Source of the DNA: Conchocele bisecta
Lineage: Eukaryota > Mollusca > Bivalvia > Lucinida > Thyasiridae
NCBI GenBank assembly: GCA_029237695.1
Contig: CM055279.1
Location: 55,439,530 to 55,503,529 of the forward strand
Length of the DNA stretch: 64,000 bases
Direction of reading: 5' to 3'
Below the pieces are notes generated by a model. That model saw only the letters and a program-made list of their open reading frames with translations. It was not told where the DNA came from and did no database searches. The position numbers and the translations under genes were made by a program. Shown here one piece after another: positions 57,111 to 64,000 of the stretch; position 1 is the stretch's first letter, and every line of letters begins with the position of its first letter.

Positions 57111-60100
57111 TTTTAACTTGACCCATTTTTTCCGCGCAATCGACTTAGCCATTTTCAATGTTAAGTTTTCGCGTTTTCAATGTTAAGTTTTCGTGTTTAA
57201 AGTCCATTTCTTTGGTACTGTACCACCTAGGACCACCAAACTTTCACAGCTTCATAATCAAGGGGTGCCCACCACATATCACTATCCAACATGTTACTTT
57301 TTTTTTAACTTGACCAATTTTTTCTGCGGGGGGTTTTACATTGTTTTAGTTTTCTGTTTAAGTTTTCCCGCTAGTCGACTTGCCCATTTTCAATGTTAAT
57401 TTTTCGCGTTTACAAATTTGTTAATTTCGTGTAGTCCATTTCTTTGTACTGTACCACCTAGGACCTTCAAATTTCACAGCTTCATAACCAAGGGGTGCCT
57501 ACCACATACAACTATCCAACATGTGACCATTTATTTACCTTCACCTATTGTTTCTACGTAATTGACTTAGCCATTTTCAACGTTAACTTTTTAACGTACG
57601 TCTGGTTAGAGTTTTTTGGTTAAAACTTTTTCGTTATACTATATCTTTGCAACCGCTTCGCCCATTACCTTGAAACTTCACATGGGTGTTTATCATCATC
57701 CATATTTTCATTCTAACCCCCAACCGTGCGGCCCCTGTGCCCAATGTCAAGGTCAAATTACTTTGAATTTTTTTGTTAAAGTTTTTTCGTGTACTATACT
57801 TCTGCAACTGCTTCACCCAATACCTTGATACTTCACATGGGTGTTTATAACATCATTGTCGCACCTGCTTGCGGAAAGCGCGATCCTGTGCCCAATGTCA
57901 AGGTCAAATTACTTTGAATTCTTTTGTTAAAGTTTTTTCGTGTACTATATCTCTGCAACTGCTTCACCCAATACCTTGATACTTCACATGGGTGTTTATC
58001 ATCATTGTCGCACCTGCTTGCGGAAAGCGCGATCCTGTGCCCAATGTCAAGGTCAAATTACTTTGAATTTTTTTGTTAAAGTTTTTTCGTGTACTATATC
58101 TCTGCAACTGCTTCACCCAATTAAAACCTTGATACTTCACATGGGTGTTTATCATCATTGTCGCACCTGCTTGCGGAAAGCGCGATCCTGTGCCCTATGT
58201 CAAGTTCAAATTACTTTGAATTTTTTGTTAAAGTTTTTTCGTGTACTATATCTCTGCAACTGCTTCACCCAATACCTTGATACTTCACATGGGTGTTTAC
58301 CATCATTGTCACACCTGCTTGCGTAAAGCGTGATATCGTCAGCATATTTTGGCATACGTCCGTCCGTTCGTCCGTGTGTCCGGTTAAAGTTTTTTGGTTA
58401 AAGTTTTTCCATCTACTATATCTATTTTTTTAGTGTCCATGCCTCGCCCCAAGCGACATGCAGGCCACGGCCATCTAGTCTACAAAAAAAGTGGGTATAA
58501 TTATGTTATCCAAGTGTCTATGCTTGGAAAAAACCTGGCCTTCGTGGCTTTGCCTCGTTTCTTGTTTTACCTTCACTTATTATTTCTACGTAATTGACTT
58601 AGCCATTTTCAACGTTAACTTTTTATCGTACGTTGGTTAAAGTTTTTTGGTTTACTTTTTCGTTATACATTTATCTCTGCAACTGCTTTGCCCATTCCTT
58701 GAAACTTCACATGGGTGTTTATCATCATATATTTTCATTTCATTCTAACCCCAAACGTGCGGCCCCTGTGCCCAATGTCAAGGTCAAATTACTTTGAATT
58801 TTTTTGTTAAAGTTTTTTCGTGTACTATATCTCTGCAACTGCTTCACCCAATACCTTGATACTTCACATGGGTGTTTATCATCATTGTCACACCTGCTTG
58901 CGGAAGCGCGAATCCTGTGCCCAATGTCAAGGTCAAATTAACTTTGAATTTTTTTTGTTTTTTGTAAAGTTTTTTCGTGTACTATCTCTGCAACTGCTTC
59001 ACCCAATACCTTGATACTTCACATGGGTGTTTATCATCATGTTCGCACCCTGCTGGCGAAAGCGCCGAATCCTTGTCCCTATGTCAAGTCAAACCTCTTG
59101 CGGGAAAACGCGATCCTGTTTGCCCAATGTTCAAGTCAAAACTGCTGCCGGGGAGCGCGATTCATGTGCCCAATGGTTCAAAGTCAAATTATGCCCAATT
59201 GTATTCGTGTACTATTCTTCTGCCCAACAAGGCTCACATACTGAATATCAACATGGGTGTTTTTATCATTCATGTTCGCCACCCCTGGCTTGCGAGCGCG
59301 ATCCTGTTGCTATGTACAGTTCAAAAACCTTTTAATGTTAAGGTCGTGTTAAACTATATCTGCACTGCCCCTCCACAACTTGATAAACATGCACATTTGT
59401 GTTTAAATCATCTTGTCCGACAAAGCGCGCTTCGCGATCCTGTGCCCTATGTCAAGTTCAAATTACTTTGAATTTTTTTGTTAAAGTTTTTTCGTGTACT
59501 ATATCTCTGCAACTGCTTCACCCAATACCTTGATACTTCACATGGGTGTTTATCATCATTGTCACACCTGCTTGCGGAAAGTGCGATATCGTCGGCATTT
59601 TGGCATACGTCCGTCCGTTCGTCCGTGTGTCCGGTTAAAGTTTTTTGGTTAAAGTTTTTCTCTCTACTATATCTATTTTTTTAGTGTCCATGCCTCGCCC
59701 CAAGGCGCGACATGCAGGCCACGGCCATCTAGTCTACAAAAAGTGGGTATAATTATGTTATCCAAGTGTCTATGCTTGGAAAAAACCTGGCCTTCGTGGC
59801 TTTGCCTCGTTTCTTGTTTTACCTTCACCTATTATTTCTACGTAATTGACTTAGCCATTTTCAACGTTAACTTTTTAACGTACGTCTGGTTAAATTTTTT
59901 GGTTAAAACTTTTTTGTTATACTATATCTCTGCAACTGCTTCGCCCATTACCTTGAAACTTCACATGGGTGTTTATCATCGACCATATTTTCACTCTAAC
60001 CCCCAAACGTGTGGCCCCTGTGCGCAATGTCAAGGTCAAATTACTTTGAATTTATTTGTTAAAGTTTTTTTGTGTACTATGTCTCTGCAACTGCTTCACA

Positions 60101-60402
60101 CCCTTACTTGATACTTCACATGGGTGTTTATCATCATTGTCGCACCCGCTTGCGGAAAGCGTGATATCGTCGGCATTTTGGCATACGTCCGTCCGTCCGT
60201 ATGTCCGTGTGTCTGGTTAAAGTTTTTTCGTTAAAGTTTTTCCATCTACTATATCTATTTTTTTAGTGTCCATGCCTCGCCCCAAGGCGCGACATGCAGG
60301 CCACGGCCATCTAGTCTACAAAAAGTGGGTATAATTATGTTATCCAAGTGTCCATGCTTGGAAAAAACCTGGCCTTCGTGGCTTTGCCTCGTTTCTTGTT
60401 GT
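57111..60402 (+). repeat. Composite of CGCGCCCGC-family Helentron-like elements
   Basis: Continuation of the host composite: CAATGTTAAGTTTTCGTG units to about 57560, then GTTAAAGTTTTTTCGTGTAC/CTGCAACTGCTTC units. Complete 3' ends (GGCGCGACATGCAGGCCACG or a short variant, then GGCTTTGCCTCGTTTCTTGTT) end near 58566, 59818 and 60400. Leaders with GTCCGTCCGTTCGTCCGTG precede them. Positions about 59040-59430 are indel-rich. Frames of up to 164 codons across this part (58977-59471) are not genes. Confidence 0.7.
57735..58330 (+). repeat. Four-copy ~150-bp tandem of an internal-unit/5'-hairpin junction
   Basis: CTTGCGGAAAGCGCGATCCT recurs at about 57869, 58017 and 58168. Each unit joins the terminal hairpin (GCACCTGCTTGCGGAAAGCG) to an internal unit beginning CCTGTGCCCAATGTCAAGG. 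The usual leader between hairpin and first unit is missing, so the tandem amplified a rearranged junction. Confidence 0.7.
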
Positions 60403-60454
60403 CTAGTAGCATAATGTCGTAAGTGCTATTTACCGACTATTATCATATACTAAA

Positions 60455-60520
60455 ACAATTATTGACTAGTGAGCCATAGAATATAATCTGATATTCTATG
60501 GTTCACTAGTCAATAATTGT
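60455..60520. repeat. Snapback, 30-bp arms and 6-bp loop
   Basis: ACAATTATTGACTAGTGAGC through CATAGAATAT at 60455-60484 pairs with 60491-60520 with one G-T position; the loop is AATCTG. Weaker pairing continues outward. It is a likely foldback MITE or a recent palindromic duplication, just right of the composite at 60402. Confidence 0.85.
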
Positions 60521-61200
60521 ATAATATATGTTCGGGCCAGTGAAAATTGCTTTCTGGCCCAGGCTCGAGGTCAAGGCGGCGGGACAAGGCGAGACATTTG
60601 ATTCCGCGGAATTCTTGTTCGAAAATCAGTAATAGTTTCCGTAAATTGTGTTGAAAATTGACTCAAAATATATAGCCGCATTTCTCCGATATTCGTTTAG
60701 AAAATCACCAATATTTTCTGTAAATGGTGTTGACAAAAAATGCAGCGTTCACGCAGAATTCAAATAAAAAATGAAAAATAATAATTTAATAAATAGACGC
60801 CGAAGGCTACAGTGTTTGCGGCCAGTGAATTCTGGTCGTGGTAGCCACATGCGCAGTTCGAACAGTGTTGTGATCAGATGGAGGACAATAATTATTTCAA
60901 ATGCATAAAAAAATGTTTGCTGTCCGAAAATTAATTAATTGTGACAGCCAAAAAAATAGATTTTGGGACATTATATGGTATAGACAGTACCTCAAACATA
61001 ATAAAACAGTAACAAACTGTCTGTGTATATATTACTTAAACTTAAAAAAACAGTAAAATTCTGTCTGTGTATATATTACTTAAAGACAGCCACTTTCATC
61101 GTTGGTAAGTTTCTATCAATTTATAGCTATTTTTATTAAAATCATAAAATTGTGAAAATATTAAAATCACAAAAATAATATATATGGAGAAAAAAAATAA
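60521..61200 (+). other. No gene recognised
   Basis: AT-rich sequence with a 44-bp-scale direct duplication: CTGTCTGTGTATATATTACT occurs at 61017 and 61061 with flanking AAACAGTAA motifs. No frame with domain support. Confidence 0.5.
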
Positions 61201-61208
61201 TACCAAGT

Positions 61209-61291
61209 CGAGGTTTGAACCCCCGACCCTTTCGGGAATTGGTAATTAAATCATAGAAGTCGGCGACCTTAACCTCACAACTATTGCGCCA
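61209..61291 (-). tRNA. tRNA-like sequence, probably a degenerate tRNA or SINE head
   Basis: On the minus strand it reads GGCGCAATAGTTGTGAGGTT, then AAGGTCGCCGACTTC, and ends CGGGGGTTCAAACCTCG. The last part is a good T-arm with a B-box-like GGTTCAAACC, and the D-arm region resembles tRNAs of the GAGTGGTTAAGG(T/C) type. The acceptor stem ends (GGCGCAA and GACTTGG) do not pair, and the arm between anticodon and T-stem is unusual. A working tRNA is unlikely. Confidence 0.35.
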
Positions 61292-61600
61292 TTTACAACG
61301 ATTACATTTATACAGAAGTGCTATCAGTATTACGCAACCATTTGAACGTAATAATAGTAAATTATTTGCAACTCCATCTACAACGATACCGTTACAGAGA
61401 TACGCTATTGAAACAACATGTATTAGTACCCATAACATAACAAAGTAATGTATCATTATATATCACAGGAGATAGATTAAAACTATATATACTAATAAAC
61501 AGAACAATCCGCTTGGCTTGTATGAAACTAGTTCACGTGATATTGATTATCTCCCTTGCCGCTGATTTATTAATTCCAAATAAGACGTGTTTGCGTAATG

Positions 61601-63200
61601 CGTATTCTAAACAGTTCGCGCCTTACTCGCGCCTTACTTGTTCCGGCCCGGTGTCACATTCGGTACACATTTTCTATACCGAAGGCGAACAGTGTATACC
61701 AAGATCAGATCCGGTCGACATTTTCTCTGCCGAATCACAATCTGGCCTCTATCATTTTAATTATCTTTTGAAAACATTTATCGGTGTCATTTTGCCGTGA
61801 AAAATATTGCATGGCGCCATTAACGGTAAATCTCAATATGCATAATTCAATTCCACGAAAGTTATAAAACTCCATCATTAGTTTCGAAACTGTGTGTTTA
61901 CACGATGCTGATGAAAGTGGCAAGCCTAAGTCAGCTGGCCGACATCAAACACACCGCGTGTCAAGATTTACCAAGTGCACAAAGCCATATCAAATATCAA
62001 TACACACGGTTGCTGACGTCAGTTTCGTATTCGTCACTAAACTGGTACCCTGTCTGATGCGTCCCAGTGAAACAATACTATCGAGAACCAGACTCTATTT
62101 ATGACACGTAAAACGTGTTTATGTGAATTGGGTCTCTATCTCTGACAAATCCCGGCTTATTGCATTAACATGGTTTACAATGTTCGCCAATCTCTAATTA
62201 AAAACATTATAATTACGTCAGCGGACAATGCAAATTCGTCATAGCTATAGGCTGCTTTCAGCGTCATTTACGGAAGATACGACTGATTTTGAAATATTAC
62301 ATAGGCGAAAGTTGTGTGTTGCTTTGTGGAAAAAAATCGATAACGCCCAGCCGTGTCAACCAACAGGTGTTTATCTTATGTCATCATTCAGCACGAGGCT
62401 GTAAACTGTGTGACCTTTAGGCTATGTTTTGAAATTGCACTGATTGGTCAACACGCCTTTTGATGTGCCGCAGACGTGGCGACCGTGCGACTTTCATCCT
62501 CGCATCATGGGGGCAATCAGTAACCCATTTCATGCTGAGGATACGCTTATGTTTGCGGAAAATCCTAAATATTTTTCTTCTATGCACTCAGAAGTATATG
62601 CCGCGACCACCATTTAAACCGTTTCGTCGAGACGGTTCAAATGAGTGGTCACAACATATACTTTCAGTAAGAAATAACAAAAATAAAAATAAAATATTTA
62701 ATAAAGTTCATATCCGTAAATGTGTATTCCGAAAGGAATGGGTTAAAAAAACACTCTGGATTATACGCAGATATGTCGCCATATTTCGTCGATATTGATT
62801 TCGAAAATGGTTTCCGTAAATGGTGTTAAAAAGAGAATACATACCGCAATCAATAATTAACAATATAATACCACTTTCGGCAGCAATATGATCGCAAATA
62901 TAACACGATTTCTGACAATAATCTGTTACACATTTAACACGATTTTGATATACAAATAGGCAAACAAATCGGGAGCCAATGCACAACCGTGTACTAACCG
63001 AGCACGTGTTATAGTGAAGCGTGTACTACCGAGTTCACAGTGTAATTGAAGATACTAGAAAACGGTGAATCGCGGACATAGAGTCGGCCAATTACGGACA
63101 TAGCAATCTATGATAGGGAAAATACAGACAAAAACGTCCAAGGTACGAATAAAAAAACAGTGGGGGGAAATCAATAACAACAACTTGGCGATTTTTTTTA
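61601..63200. mobile_element. Inverted, incomplete copy of the TA-flanked TIR transposon
   Basis: Read in reverse it follows 39480-41100 for its whole length (ACAGTTCGCGCCTTACTCGC at the left, GATAGGGAAAATACAGAC and CAACTTGGCGATTTTTTT at the right), including the 70-bp palindrome at 62593-62662. The left end lacks the last ~205 bp and its TIR. The right end is interrupted in a T run by the 441-bp-family element. Frames at 61513-61800 and 62460-62798 are shared relics without domains. Confidence 0.8.
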
Positions 63201-63209
63201 TCTTTTTTT

Positions 63210-64000
63210 AGCTCACCTGAGCGAAGCTCATGTGAGCTATTGTTATCGCAATGTGTCGTCGTCCGTGAACATTTTCAAACGTCTTCTCCTCGGTAACCAT
63301 TGGGCCTATAGTCACCAAACTTCATGGTCATGGTCCTTAGGTAGGGGGATTACAAAATTGTTAAAATGACGTCATTACGTTATCCAAGATGGCCGCCGTC
63401 TAAAAATAGCACAAATTCTTCAAAAATCTTCTTCTCAAGAACCGCCAACCAGATTTCGACAAAACTTGGTAGGAATGATCGATGTACAATGCTCTTTCAA
63501 AGTTGTTAAAATGGTGACCCCGGGGTCAAAAATGGGTGTGGCCCGTGGGGTCAAATTGAGGTCAAATTTTATTTTTGACTGAATATGGTCATATCATATA
63601 TCAAATCGAAGGTATCAATGAGGCGATCACTCTGGTTCATTTTTTGTCGAAATCGGATGGTTATGTCATCCAAGATGGCCGCCGAAAGGTCAAAAGGTCA
63701 TTCTTTTATTAGAGATTTCAAAATTCTTCTTCACAGGAACTACTTGGCCCATGGTGGCCAAACTTCACAGTTATGGTCCATGGGTGAAGCCTTTTCAGAT
63801 TTGTTAAAATGGAGGTCATCGCTAATCCAAGATGGCCACCGTCTAAAAATAGCACAAATTCTTAAAAAATCTTCTTCTCATGAACCGCCAGCCGGATTTC
63901 GATGAAACTTGGTAGGAATGATCGATGTACAATGCTCTTTCAAAGTTGTTAAAATGGTGACCCCGGGGTCAAAAATGGGCGTGGCCCATGGGGTCAAATT
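63210..64000 (+). mobile_element. Second copy of the 441-bp Helentron-like element, cut by the window end
   Basis: The same 5' hairpin (AGCTCACCTGAGCGAAGCTC), leader and first units as at 42662. It enters the T run of the TIR transposon to its left and continues past position 64000. The 106-codon frame at 63585-63905 is the repeat read through. Confidence 0.85.

Noticed and set aside
58977..59471. 164-codon frame
   Set aside because: It runs through a tandem of element units in an indel-rich patch. The peptide is repetitive and the frame probably exists only because of sequence errors.
61513..61800. 95-codon frame with a hydrophobic start, like a signal peptide
   Set aside because: Most of it lies in the inverted transposon copy (from 61601), where the same bases are non-coding in the other copies.

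Overview
This window looks like nuclear DNA of an invertebrate animal, most likely a bivalve or other mollusc. It has introns and very few coding bases. About 90 percent of it is tandem and interspersed repeats, including families built on AGCTCACCTGAGC-type ends and (GTCCGTC)n leaders of the kind seen in bivalve genomes. The species cannot be named from the sequence. Almost all open reading frames here are by-products of repeats.

One real gene runs through the window on the + strand: a forkhead factor of the FOXJ2/FOXJ3 group. I can place three exons. 3778-3864 encodes the end of the forkhead DNA-binding domain. 8303-8404 encodes the segment just after it. 38739-38859 encodes a conserved motif around SFRSLYKS. 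The splice phases agree (0/0, 0/0, then 1 at the end). The start of the forkhead domain lies to the left of the window, and I see no C-terminal exon before position 64000.

The 30.3-kb intron between the second and third exons is about 96 percent one minisatellite (8341-37632; 64-bp unit, roughly 450 copies). Each unit is 39 bp matching the 3' end of exon 2, then a GT donor and 25 bp ending in a pyrimidine tract and CAG. The array therefore carries hundreds of copies of its own exon-intron boundary, and the 39-nt cassette is stop-free and in frame. Large blocks of the array are full of one-base indels (about 17.9-28.5 kb and 11.1-12.0 kb) and look like unpolished consensus.

Layout: 1-3050, 166-bp repeat array with part of a nested element; 3.2-5.1 kb, intron with exon 1; 5.1-8.2 kb, mobile-element fragments and a terminal-inverted-repeat (TIR) element; 8.3-37.6 kb, exon 2 and the minisatellite, with one retroposon inserted near its left edge; 37.6-39 kb, a small foldback element and exon 3; 39-45.2 kb, a TA-flanked TIR transposon inside another repeat, a second retroposon with target-site duplication, and a 441-bp-unit array; 45.5-50.4 kb, a TIR element carrying a Helentron-like element that carries another; 51.4-60.4 kb, a nest of Helentron-like elements with internal arrays; 60.4-64 kb, a snapback, a tRNA-like sequence, an inverted copy of the TIR transposon, and a second copy of the 441-bp element running off the end.

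The repeats share one architecture: a 5' hairpin, internal ~150-440-bp tandem units (most containing AAGGTCAAGGTCA), a subterminal motif complementary to the 5' end, a CTTGTT or CTAGT 3' end, and insertion between T residues without a target duplication. This fits Helentron-associated (HINE/DINE-1-like) or bivalve 'pearl'-like elements. Several nesting events preserve the empty site, so their order can be read directly.
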